Program-made: the position numbers and the translations under genes
Part shown: piece after piece, positions 1 through 7,702 of the stretch
Layout of the letters: every line of letters begins with the position of its first letter
Numbering within the stretch: the first letter of the stretch is position 1
The notes under the pieces: model-generated
Database searches by the model: none
What the model saw: the letters and a program-made list of their open reading frames with translations, nothing else
What the model was told of the DNA's origin: nothing
DNA from: Bifidobacterium breve
GTDB lineage: Bacteria > Actinomycetota > Actinomycetes > Nanopelagicales > Nanopelagicaceae
Direction of reading: 5' to 3'
Assembly (NCBI GenBank): GCA_945883725.1
Contig: CAMCXZ010000003.1
Coordinates: 1-64,000 of the forward strand
Length of the DNA: 64,000 nt

Positions 1-1305
1 AATGCTTTTGATAGGGCACATCGGATTTTCTCAAAACTTAAATTCATTCTTCCGCAGGAGAATTCTAGAAAAGAGAAGGTTATTGGAATTAATGCTAATC
101 CGATTGATCATCGGCTGAGGCAGGATAGAAAGAATGCGCCAGATATCTCTACACTTTTTAAATATCTTGACAAGGACTTAATAAACTTTCCTCTGAATCC
201 AACTTCAAGTGCACACCACTTGGTTATTGCTGCGACTGGTGCTGGTAAATCGCACTTGCTTTCGCGTATGGGTGCATGTGCTCTTGATGCCAATTGGCGA
301 GTGGTATTTATTGACTTCAAAGGTGGACGTCAGGAGAGAGAATTATTTTCTGCAATTGGCTGTGACACCATGAAAACAAAGCCCATAGTCAAGAATTGGC
401 CAGGTGATCCAATTGATCTATTTCGTGGGAGCAAGGAAGATATAGCCGATCGCATTACTGGTTTTCTTCCAGCACCAACGCAAAGTGATGGAGATTTTTA
501 TCGAGCAAGAATGGTCAGAGCCCTTTGGGCAGTAATTGTTTACACATCTGCACCAGCACCTACTAACGTTGATGAAATCTTAACTCGCGTTAGAAACGGC
601 AATTCATTTGCAGAAAATCCAGAAGATCGTGCCATTTTCGCACAAAAGGAGAAGGGGATTCCGGTCGGTGAGGTTATTTGCGGCAGTTTGGCAAACTATT
701 TATCGCCACTCTCTGGCGTAGGACCACGAGCCACTCACTCAGGATTTAGTTGGAGTGATCCTTGGGAAACTGCTGTTTTTAGTTTGGATGCAACTAAAGA
801 ATCTGATCTAAGAATTGGTGCTGCTATTTTGCATGATTTTGATTCTTGGCTACGAACATCAATGCGACAAGATAATCCAAAGCCAATCCTCTTTGTCGTC
901 GATGAAGCAGGAGCCCTCGGAAGAATTAACACAACTCATACGCTTTTGAATCTTGTAGCCCGAGGTAGAAGTAGCGGAGTCTCAGTAGTTATTGCTTCTC
1001 AGACGTTAGGAAGTCTTGGTCTTACCGGGGAAGAGTTGCTTAACACCGGACCAATTAGATGGCTTGGCCAGACTCCATCGCCACAAGAAATGATTGATGC
1101 GACTGGAACTAAACATGTTGTTGAAACAAGTTATGGCGAAGGCGATCTGGGTTGGAATGGCAAACGATCTGGTCGTGCTCAACGGGCTTATTCAGTCGAC
1201 CCCGACGTGATTAGAGATCTTCCTAAGTTCTACTGGAATATAAGTGAAGGCGGCAAAAACATATATGCCTACGTGCCCCCGCTGGATTACCGGGACGGAC
1301 TCTAG
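1..1305 (+). CDS. FtsK/TraD-type DNA translocation ATPase of an integrated element (5' truncated by window)
   Basis: The frame is open from base 1, so the gene begins outside the window and the TTG at 220 in the ORF track is not the real start. The visible part carries a Walker A motif (ATGAGKSH) at about residues 75-82, a Walker B motif (ILFVVDEAG) about 225 residues later, and a following ASQTLGSLG segment like the sensor region of conjugative coupling proteins. This places it in the HerA/FtsK superfamily, where members pump DNA through membranes. Next to an integrase and excisionase at a tRNA, it is most likely the conjugative or mobilisation translocase of an actinomycete integrative element. 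It converges on the integrase across a strong hairpin. FtsK-like TraB and TraD/TraG-like coupling protein cannot be separated without the N-terminus. Confidence 0.8.
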   Translation, partial: NAFDRAHRIFSKLKFILPQENSRKEKVIGINANPIDHRLRQDRKNAPDISTLFKYLDKDLINFPLNPTSSAHHLVIAATGAGKSHLLSRMGACALDANWRVVFIDFKGGRQERELFSAIGCDTMKTKPIVKNWPGDPIDLFRGSKEDIADRITGFLPAPTQSDGDFYRARMVRALWAVIVYTSAPAPTNVDEILTRVRNGNSFAENPEDRAIFAQKEKGIPVGEVICGSLANYLSPLSGVGPRATHSGFSWSDPWETAVFSLDATKESDLRIGAAILHDFDSWLRTSMRQDNPKPILFVVDEAGALGRINTTHTLLNLVARGRSSGVSVVIASQTLGSLGLTGEELLNTGPIRWLGQTPSPQEMIDATGTKHVVETSYGEGDLGWNGKRSGRAQRAYSVDPDVIRDLPKFYWNISEGGKNIYAYVPPLDYRDGL

Positions 1306-1312
1306 AAATCGG

Positions 1313-1356
1313 AACTCCCCACTTTTTGCTTTATATCCAGCAAAAAATGGGGAGTT
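1313..1356. terminator. Bidirectional terminator between translocase and integrase
   Basis: An 18-bp inverted repeat (aactccccactttttgct / agcaaaaaatggggagtt, one mismatch) surrounds an 8-nt loop. It sits exactly between two convergent stop codons. The A/T-rich inner part gives T-rich runs on either strand, so it can serve both genes. Confidence 0.8.
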
Positions 1357-1364
1357 CAATAAAT

Positions 1365-2609
1365 TCAGTTTGATTCCAGAGCAGTCCCAGTCATTCTCTC
1401 CAAAACACCTTGAGTGTTTCCCACATACATTTCCCAAGTAGTTAAATAACTCGCATGACCTGCTGTAGTGGAGATGTCTGTTATGAGCTTCTTTTCATTT
1501 ACCAAATAATAAGTACAGAATACGTGTCGAAGAGAGTGAAAATTCCAAAGATACTTTCCGCTGCCATCCTTCTGCCAACCAGCAATTTCTTGAGCAGGTC
1601 GGCGTACTCTTTTCCCAAAACTACTAGGACATAACCAGCCACCATCCTGATTTGGAAATAGCAGTTTGCGGGTACTTCCATCTTGTAGAACTGGAGTGTT
1701 AGTCATTTTATTCAACTCATTGATCCGCTTCTTTAAATTTGCCTTTAGCTTGTAGCCACTTGGAGTGACTTCGGGAAATACAGTTTCTCGCTGTGTATCC
1801 CATTTTGGAAGTTGTCGCGATTTATGGCCTCCATTACTGAGACATTGATAATCAACCTTTATTACTCTTTTATTCAAATTGATATCAGTTAAATCTAAAT
1901 CGCAGATCTCACCGAACCGTAAGCCTGAGTATGCGGCCAAATTGAACATCAATTCATACCACCAGATGTCAGTTACCTGAACGGCTGCTTTTGCTACTTT
2001 AGATACCATTTGATGAGTCGGTATCTGACGACTATCGACATGAAGTTTGCTCTCTCCCGCGGTTTTCGTCTTTCGCTTCGCGATTTTGTTCAAATCACTA
2101 AGAAGCATGTCTGAGTTCTGCAGAAGCCACCCTTTGGCACAACCCCATCGAATGAGCGTTGAGAGAGAAGCAGCTACGTGATCGCGTAAATCTACTGTTT
2201 TGCAGGATTCAATGATTTTCACTAAGTCCGTATTTGTTAATTTCATACATTTCTTGTCGCCTACAGCTTTGAGGATGTGATTCTTGAAAATAGATTCCTG
2301 ACTACTTGTGTGTTTAATCCCCCATTCAGCTCTGCTACCAGAATGAACTTTTGTCTTTTCTTTCACAAACTCAGTAATCATTTCGGAGACTGAATTGTGA
2401 GGAAGGTTTCCTACATTGTTCCTAAGAAGTACCTCAACATCAGCTGCTTTATCCAGTGCCATCCTCTCAGAAGTGGCCGTTGTATCTCTCAACTTTCCTT
2501 CTTGGTCTACATAGGAAATCCTCCAGTAGTTTTTGCCTGGTTTTGGTGCGTAAATTCTGATTCCAAAATCAGTTGTGTATTTTGCTTTATTTTTTTTATC
2601 AATAGTCAT
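1365..2609 (-). CDS. int: Tyrosine recombinase (phage-type integrase)
   Basis: The 414-residue protein has the order expected of a tyrosine integrase: an N-terminal arm-binding-like part, a core-binding SAM-like region at about residues 60-180, and a C-terminal catalytic domain. Catalytic residues are visible as the Arg in SGLRFGE, the HxxR box in HSLRH, the His in AGHAS and the nucleophilic Tyr in WEMYVG, so it looks intact. The ATG overlaps the stop of the upstream excisionase-like gene (TAATG), implying translational coupling. Its role would be site-specific integration and excision at the adjacent tRNA-Arg gene. Close relatives are integrases of actinomycete phages and integrative conjugative elements. 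Confidence 0.92.
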   Translation of the reverse strand: MTIDKKNKAKYTTDFGIRIYAPKPGKNYWRISYVDQEGKLRDTTATSERMALDKAADVEVLLRNNVGNLPHNSVSEMITEFVKEKTKVHSGSRAEWGIKHTSSQESIFKNHILKAVGDKKCMKLTNTDLVKIIESCKTVDLRDHVAASLSTLIRWGCAKGWLLQNSDMLLSDLNKIAKRKTKTAGESKLHVDSRQIPTHQMVSKVAKAAVQVTDIWWYELMFNLAAYSGLRFGEICDLDLTDINLNKRVIKVDYQCLSNGGHKSRQLPKWDTQRETVFPEVTPSGYKLKANLKKRINELNKMTNTPVLQDGSTRKLLFPNQDGGWLCPSSFGKRVRRPAQEIAGWQKDGSGKYLWNFHSLRHVFCTYYLVNEKKLITDISTTAGHASYLTTWEMYVGNTQGVLERMTGTALESN

Positions 2610-2866
2610 TACTCGCCCTTTCTGAAGCGCACGCCATTCATTACAAAGACCTTGCCTTTTGGTGAGATCTGTTTTTCTCTTTTAGGTTTTAATGAAGATT
2701 TTCTTGAAAGTAACCACTGTTCGAATTCGGTGGCTTCCCACCTCAAATTTCGAGAATTGATGGCAATGGGAGCCGGGAAGGAGGGTTCGTGTATCAGGGC
2801 GTAGACCGCCGAGCGACTAATTCCCAGCCTGGCTTGGATATCTCTAACTTTCAGTAACTCGTTCAT
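2609..2866 (-). CDS. xis: Excisionase-like helix-turn-helix protein (Xis/AlpA type)
   Basis: From the ATG at 2866 the product is 85 residues. It starts with MNELLKVRDIQARLGISRSAVYALI, a MerR/AlpA-type winged-helix DNA-binding segment, followed by RWEATEFEQWL, the typical wing and end of Xis proteins. The track extends to an ATG at 2944, adding 26 residues with a duplicated FPKD that do not resemble the family. Neither start has a clear ribosome-binding site, so the start is uncertain. It is coupled to int by a TAATG overlap. The likely role is directionality factor for excision and possibly regulation of the int-xis promoter next to the tRNA. Confidence 0.8.
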   Translation of the reverse strand: MNELLKVRDIQARLGISRSAVYALIHEPSFPAPIAINSRNLRWEATEFEQWLLSRKSSLKPKREKQISPKGKVFVMNGVRFRKGE

Positions 2867-2944
2867 TACGAGAGATAGTGCGAAGATGTGAAAATTCTGC
2901 ACACGAATTTTTGAGTCTTTGGGAAAGTCTTTGGGAAAGACCAT

Positions 2945-3035
2945 TAGCGGTAGGTCGCAATTAGAAAAAAATTGCGTGATAGTATTGATTAATGCTGGTG
3001 TCCTCGGCCGGAGTCGAACCGGCGACCTACCGCTT
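2945..3035. repeat. 13-nt inverted repeat shared between tRNA-Arg and the xis upstream region
   Basis: The plus-strand sequence agcggtaggtcgc at 2945-2957 is identical to the tRNA-sense sequence of the anticodon-stem 3' side and variable loop, which lies on the minus strand at about 3022-3034. The two copies are therefore inverted and about 65 bp apart. They could be integrase-binding arms or a relic of an earlier recombination event. Confidence 0.55.
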
Positions 3036-3071
3036 AGGAGGCGGTTGCTCTATCCACTGAGCTACGGGGAC
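2996..3071 (-). tRNA. tRNA-Arg (anticodon CCU), integration target
   Basis: The reverse complement folds as a cloverleaf: acceptor GTCCCCG/CGAGGAC, D arm GCTC/GAGC, anticodon stem ACCGC/GCGGT with loop CTCCTAA (anticodon CCT, reading AGG), T arm GCCGG-TTCGACT-CCGGC, discriminator A and an encoded CCA. The 3' end points into the integrated element, as expected when an element inserts at the 3' part of a tRNA and restores it. The acceptor stem has one C-A mismatch (positions 5 and 68), which may mean the 3' part came from the element. Confidence 0.95.
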
Positions 3072-3180
3072 CTGCATTAATAGGTGAAATCTACCTTCCC
3101 ATAAGGTTGGCAGATCACGCTCATAAGGGTAGCCTCGGACTTCTACCGAGATGGAGTTTTTTCCTCATGAGAGGCCAACA

Positions 3181-4428
3181 ATGAAAGCGCTAGTAATAGG
3201 CGCTGGTGGCGTCGGTAGAGCAATTGCCAACATCGCATCCCGCAGAAGTTTTATCTCTTCTATGGTTATTGCGGATCGTAATTTTGCTCGAGCCGAAGAA
3301 GCAGTCGCCCGCGTCAAAGATGCCCGTTTTTCTGCAGCTGAAGTTAATGCTGCCGAACTAGAAGATATCCGTGCGTTAATTCGCAAAGCTAAGCCCGATG
3401 TGGTGATCAATGCAGTTGATCCACGTTTTGTAATGCCAATTTTCTTGGCTTGTGAAATTGAGAATACTAATTACATTGATATGGCGATGTCGTTATCGCG
3501 CCCGCATCCGCATTATCCAAATACTGAAACTGGCGTGAAGTTAGGTGACGAGCAATTCGCACGTGACTGGAACTGGGGTGAGCGCGGCATTTACGCACTC
3601 GTTGGCATGGGTATCGAACCCGGCATGAGCGATGTTTTTGCTAAGTATGCATCTGACTATCTATTTAATCGTTTAGATTCAGTAACTGTTTTTGACGGTT
3701 CAAATTTAACAGTTGAAGGTTTTGATTTTGCGCCTTCGTTTTCTATTTGGACAACCATTGAAGAATGTTTGAATCCGCCACTAATGTGGGAAGACGGTCG
3801 TGGTTGGTATACAACAGAACCATTTAGTGATTTAGAAGTATTCGATTTCCCAGAAGGTATTGGGCCGGTTGAATGTGTAAACGTTGAGCATGAAGAAGTT
3901 GTACTTATCCCCCAGAAAGTTGATGCGAAGAAAGTTGCCTTCAAGTACGGCTTAGGTGCGCAATTCATCACAACGCTAAAGACAATTCACATGTTGGGCA
4001 TGGATCGCAAAGATACGGTTGATGTCCAAGGTGTTGCAGTTTCACCACGTGATCTATTGGCAGCTGCTCTACCTGATCCAGCAACGCTTGGTTCGCGCAT
4101 GAAGGGTAAAACTTGTGCTGGGACTTTGGTTAAAGGGTTAGATAAAGAAGGTAAGCCGCGCGCTGTATACATGTACAACGTGGTTGATAACGCATGGTCG
4201 ATGGAAAATTACGGAGATCAAGCAGTTGTTTGGCAGACCGCAATTAACCCAGTTATTGCTATGGAGCTAATCCATAAAGGTATTTGGCAGCCAGATGGTG
4301 TTAATGGTCCAGAGTGGTTTGATGCAAAACCATTCTTAGATCTGCTCGAGGAATATGACAGCAGTTGGCATATCCGCGAAGAATCAACCGATGGAATAGT
4401 TCCTGATGATGCGGCTTCGCTCGCATAA
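3181..4428 (+). CDS. Saccharopine dehydrogenase-family oxidoreductase
   Basis: The start at 3181 is chosen because a GAGAGG Shine-Dalgarno sequence lies just before it and the Rossmann fold then begins immediately (MKALVIGAGGVGRAIA); the track start at 3151 adds ten unrelated residues. The 415-residue protein has an N-terminal NAD(P)-binding domain and a Lys9-like catalytic region (for example GMGIEPGMSDVFAKYA). The family includes saccharopine dehydrogenases and carboxynorspermidine synthases, which join or split amino acids and aldehydes reductively. Nothing nearby identifies the substrate, so lysine metabolism versus polyamine synthesis stays open. The SDR gene follows after 17 bp and may be co-transcribed. 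Confidence 0.85.
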   Translation: MKALVIGAGGVGRAIANIASRRSFISSMVIADRNFARAEEAVARVKDARFSAAEVNAAELEDIRALIRKAKPDVVINAVDPRFVMPIFLACEIENTNYIDMAMSLSRPHPHYPNTETGVKLGDEQFARDWNWGERGIYALVGMGIEPGMSDVFAKYASDYLFNRLDSVTVFDGSNLTVEGFDFAPSFSIWTTIEECLNPPLMWEDGRGWYTTEPFSDLEVFDFPEGIGPVECVNVEHEEVVLIPQKVDAKKVAFKYGLGAQFITTLKTIHMLGMDRKDTVDVQGVAVSPRDLLAAALPDPATLGSRMKGKTCAGTLVKGLDKEGKPRAVYMYNVVDNAWSMENYGDQAVVWQTAINPVIAMELIHKGIWQPDGVNGPEWFDAKPFLDLLEEYDSSWHIREESTDGIVPDDAASLA

Positions 4429-4445
4429 CTGAATTGACGGAGATC

Positions 4446-5225
4446 ATGAGCAATCAAGGTAAGTGGGCACTAGTTACTGGCGCTTCTTCAGGAATTGGCG
4501 AAAGTTTTTCGCGCTTACTTGCAGAGCTTGGTTTTAACCTTGTTCTAGTTGCTCGTGATCTACCGCGCTTGAATGAGCGCGCTGCTGCGCTAGAAGCAAA
4601 CTTTAAAGTTAAGACCAGAGTTATAGCTGCCGACCTAGCTACAGATTCTGGATGTAAAACAATTGAAGATTTCATTGATGCCAATGAAGTTGAAGTATTA
4701 ATCAATAATGCTGGTTTCGGAATTAATAAATCATTCTTGGTAAGTGATATTGCTGCGGAACAGCAGATGTTTGATGTTTTAGTTCGCACCCCGATGCGCT
4801 TGATGCATGCGATCTTGCCCGGCATGAAAGAGCGTAATTCTGGCACGTTGATTAATGTTTCATCCGTTGCCGCCTGGATGGCGGGTGGAACTTATAGTGC
4901 GAGCAAGTCTTACTTAACTGTTTTAACTGAATCGCTGCATGCTGAATTAGCTGGTACGAATGTAAAAGTATCCGCACTTGCTCCTGGGTTCACGCGTACC
5001 GAATTTCACCAGCGTGGCCGCATGAAGATGAATGGTTTGCCAAATTTCATGTGGCTTGACGCTGATGTGCTCGTGGCAAAAGCTTGGTCAGATGCGCAAA
5101 AAGGTGAGGCGGTTTCTGTTCCTGGCTGGCAATATGTTCTTTTGAGTTCGTTCTTGCGCTTTGGGCCAAGACCGCTAGTTCGCAAACTTGGCATGAACGT
5201 TCGTGTCCGTCAGCGCAACAAGTAA
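4446..5225 (+). CDS. Short-chain dehydrogenase/reductase
   Basis: A GACGGAG ribosome-binding site precedes the ATG at 4446, so the TTG at 4434 in the track is rejected. The 259-residue product is a classical SDR: TGASSGIG nucleotide-binding motif near the N-terminus, NNAGFG in the middle, a catalytic Ser in NVSSVA and the YxxxK pair in YSASK. It would be a cytoplasmic NAD(P)-dependent oxidoreductase. The C-terminal region (PLVRKLGMNVRVRQRNK) is basic and follows a hydrophobic stretch, suggesting membrane association. The substrate is unknown; co-direction with the saccharopine dehydrogenase-like gene suggests but does not prove a shared pathway. Confidence 0.9.
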   Translation: MSNQGKWALVTGASSGIGESFSRLLAELGFNLVLVARDLPRLNERAAALEANFKVKTRVIAADLATDSGCKTIEDFIDANEVEVLINNAGFGINKSFLVSDIAAEQQMFDVLVRTPMRLMHAILPGMKERNSGTLINVSSVAAWMAGGTYSASKSYLTVLTESLHAELAGTNVKVSALAPGFTRTEFHQRGRMKMNGLPNFMWLDADVLVAKAWSDAQKGEAVSVPGWQYVLLSSFLRFGPRPLVRKLGMNVRVRQRNK

Positions 5226-5288
5226 GTTCTCACACCAATTTCGCAGGCATTTCCCGCGTTACAGGCAGGTGCTTCTAATCTGTTTCGG

Positions 5289-5294
5289 TAAGAT
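5289..5294 (+). promoter_or_regulatory. Putative -10 element of the coiled-coil secreted protein gene
   Basis: TAAGAT lies about 25 nt before the start codon. It would give a short leader containing the GGAGG ribosome-binding site. No convincing -35 hexamer is visible. Confidence 0.35.
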
Positions 5295-5319
5295 TGCCAC
5301 ATAATCTATGGAGGTCAAT

Positions 5320-6246
5320 ATGTTACGTAAGGTTTCTACACTCTCTATTGCTGGGGCGCTTATCGCTGGGATGCTGATTTCAACACCCGCATATGCTGCT
5401 GTTAGCAATGGCTCGACCTGCACCGTAGTTAATAAGACCACCAAGGTAGGCAAAATTACTTATAAATGTGTAACTGCGGTTAAGTCCACTGTCAAGCTTA
5501 GCGGCAATAATGCCACAATTTATATACCAGCAACTGCGTCAACTAAGAACGCCAAGAAGTACTACTTAGCTAATGATTGCATTACCAAATCAGCTTTTTA
5601 CGCGATATCAGTAAAAGACCTAGCAACTCTTGAGAAAGATACTGCAGAGGTAAATCTTGAAATTGATGCTCAAATTGCTGATCTGAATAAATCTAACGCG
5701 AGTACGCAGACCCAGATCGAAGCTCTAACTAAGGAAAACGCTGATATTGCCCTCAAGATTAAAGAGAATGAATTAGCTTTAACAGAGAATAAACAGAAAG
5801 TTACAGACTTAACTGCCAAGATTGCAGGCATTACGAAACAAATTGAAGATTTCACAGTTACTTTAAATGACTCAAAAACAAAGCTGGCAGCGCTAAAGGC
5901 TGATACAGCTAATGCTACTAAGAATGCAGCCAATATCACTAAGTTATCTACTGCAATTAGCCAACTATCAAGTGCTATTAATTCGTTGAAATCTTCTAAT
6001 ATATTTACAAAGCTTCAAATGCAATCACTTAGTAATTCGGTTAGCGAATACACCACTATAATTTCGCAGTTTAAGGGCACAATCACTAAGAATTTAGCCA
6101 CGATCGAAAGTTCTAAAGAGCTTGGCACCTCTGTTACAACTCTTAATGAAAATAAGAAATTATCGTCTAGCCAGTTGCTACAAGCAAAGAGTGCGCTTGC
6201 GCTGACAAAGAACTCGCGTGACCTACTTTGTCGCTTAGGTAAATAA
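5320..6246 (+). CDS. Secreted coiled-coil protein of unknown function
   Basis: A GGAGG site selects the ATG at 5320 (MLRKVSTLSIAGALIAG), giving a clear signal peptide ending in TPAYA followed by AVSNGS. The mature part starts with a small Cys-containing domain (NGSTCTVV ... ITYKCV). From about residue 105 to 290 it is a long Lys/Thr/Glu-rich heptad-like coiled coil with repeated LTKEN, LTAKI and ITKL-type units, ending in a short Cys-containing tail. It is probably exported and peptidoglycan- or surface-associated, perhaps like the coiled-coil regions of cell-wall hydrolase regulators, but no catalytic domain is present. The gene stands alone, with its own hairpin terminator. Confidence 0.8.
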   Translation: MLRKVSTLSIAGALIAGMLISTPAYAAVSNGSTCTVVNKTTKVGKITYKCVTAVKSTVKLSGNNATIYIPATASTKNAKKYYLANDCITKSAFYAISVKDLATLEKDTAEVNLEIDAQIADLNKSNASTQTQIEALTKENADIALKIKENELALTENKQKVTDLTAKIAGITKQIEDFTVTLNDSKTKLAALKADTANATKNAANITKLSTAISQLSSAINSLKSSNIFTKLQMQSLSNSVSEYTTIISQFKGTITKNLATIESSKELGTSVTTLNENKKLSSSQLLQAKSALALTKNSRDLLCRLGK

Positions 6247-6259
6247 GTAATTAATTAGC

Positions 6260-6303
6260 AGAATAGGGCTGGCTGGGTAACTCTGGCTAGCCCTATTCTT
6301 TTC
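6260..6303 (+). terminator. Rho-independent terminator after the coiled-coil gene
   Basis: The stem agaatagggctggc / gctagccctattct (14 bp with one G-T wobble) has a 12-nt loop and is followed by a T-rich tract. It ends the transcript 14 bp after the stop codon and separates it from the diguanylate cyclase. Confidence 0.85.
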
Positions 6304-6331
6304 CCCTTTCGCAAGTATTTAAAGTTTTGAG

Positions 6332-7702
6332 ATGGATGCCTCTAAGTTTTTCCGAATTGGCAGCTTGGCTTTTGTTGTGGCTACCTTTATTTTCGGGTCA
6401 AGCACAGATCGACCTGATTTTCTTAATGATCTAGTGCTTTATAACAGTGTTTCGCTGGGTTTATTGGTTTTAAGTATCTTTGCGCTTAAGGCTGAAGATT
6501 TACGTACTCGACTTTCACTCGAATTAGCGCTCTTTTTCTGGTTTTCCGGCTCTGTAATCTCTTCATTAACTGCCGTTTACTTGCTTCCGAATAATCTGCA
6601 AGTCATCTCTGATTTTCTCTACCTCCTCTTTTACCCCTTTATATTTATTGCTATCCCCCGTCTACTGCGTACAAATATCTCTAGCACCATACTTGAAAAT
6701 ATTGATGCTGCAATCGTTGCACTAGGTGTTAGCGCTCTTGCTACGGCTTTGCTCATGAAACCAGTTTTACCGAATTACAGCAGTGACCAATTAAAGACAT
6801 TTTTTGCTGTAATTTTTCCAGTTGCTGACATTGTGCTAATTGCATTAATAATTTCGCTAAACCCATTTCAGCGGATTAACTGGCGAAACTTTATTCTCTC
6901 GCTTGGTATTTTGGCATTTGCAGCCGCAGACTTTATAAATCTTTGGTTGAGTCGTCACGGTAAATATAAATTTGGCAGTTGGACTGATTCACTTTGGTTG
7001 ATGGCGCTATTTCTTATTGTCGAATCAATATGGCATAAACGCGATGAAGATGATTCGCGAGTGCCAACACATCCAGTATTGATTGCTGTCGCAGTCCTAT
7101 TCAGCGCGATACTTTTGTCTCTACTTGCTCTAAAGCCAGGATACTTGCCAGGATTTATTGTCGGTCCAGCAATCGCCACCCTATTTCTAGCTTTTATCCG
7201 AATGGTTGTTGCGCTTAGACAAGCTCAAGAAATTGGCACAGAGCGAACTTTGGCCCGCACTGATGAATTAACTGGCTTGCCGAATCGACGAAAATTTATG
7301 GCTGAGCTAATTGAATTTTCTAACACACAAGGTGCGTTATTACTTCTTGATCTAAATGGATTTAAACCAATCAATGACCGATACGGCCACGAGGTAGGTG
7401 ATCAACTGTTGCGCGCAGTCTCGCAACGATTCCGACGCTCATTACCGAGTCATTCCACGCTGGCGCGGTTGGGTGGCGATGAGTTTGGCGCCCTGATTTC
7501 AGGTGACTTTGAAAGCACGATGGAGGCTGCTTTAGCGCTTCATGCCAGTGCTAGTTACCCATTTTCGATAGCTGGTGAAACGATAATGATTGGCGTCAGT
7601 GTTGGTTTTGTAACAAATGATGGTACTCGCGACATGATGCATCGCGCAGATCAAGCAATGTATAAAGCTAAACGCGAGGATCTAGGGGTTTGTCAGCTTT
7701 AA
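6332..7702 (+). CDS. Membrane-anchored GGDEF diguanylate cyclase
   Basis: The 456-residue protein has about nine hydrophobic segments up to residue 300, then a linker and a GGDEF domain with ARTDELTGLPNRR, LLDLNGFKPINDRYGH and the intact active-site motif RLGGDEFGA. It should make cyclic di-GMP from two GTP at the inner membrane, with the membrane part as sensor. The RxxD inhibitory site normally five residues before GGDEF is absent, so product inhibition at that site is unlikely. TAAAGT followed by six bases and the ATG suggests a leaderless transcript. Its 3' end overlaps the convergent photolyase gene by 35 bp. Confidence 0.92.
   Translation: MDASKFFRIGSLAFVVATFIFGSSTDRPDFLNDLVLYNSVSLGLLVLSIFALKAEDLRTRLSLELALFFWFSGSVISSLTAVYLLPNNLQVISDFLYLLFYPFIFIAIPRLLRTNISSTILENIDAAIVALGVSALATALLMKPVLPNYSSDQLKTFFAVIFPVADIVLIALIISLNPFQRINWRNFILSLGILAFAAADFINLWLSRHGKYKFGSWTDSLWLMALFLIVESIWHKRDEDDSRVPTHPVLIAVAVLFSAILLSLLALKPGYLPGFIVGPAIATLFLAFIRMVVALRQAQEIGTERTLARTDELTGLPNRRKFMAELIEFSNTQGALLLLDLNGFKPINDRYGHEVGDQLLRAVSQRFRRSLPSHSTLARLGGDEFGALISGDFESTMEAALALHASASYPFSIAGETIMIGVSVGFVTNDGTRDMMHRADQAMYKAKREDLGVCQL

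Noticed and set aside
2397-2804. 135-aa plus-strand ORF
   Set aside because: Antisense to int and xis, both well supported; no motif in the translated sequence.
4454-4846. 130-aa minus-strand ORF
   Set aside because: Antisense to the SDR gene, with typical shadow composition.
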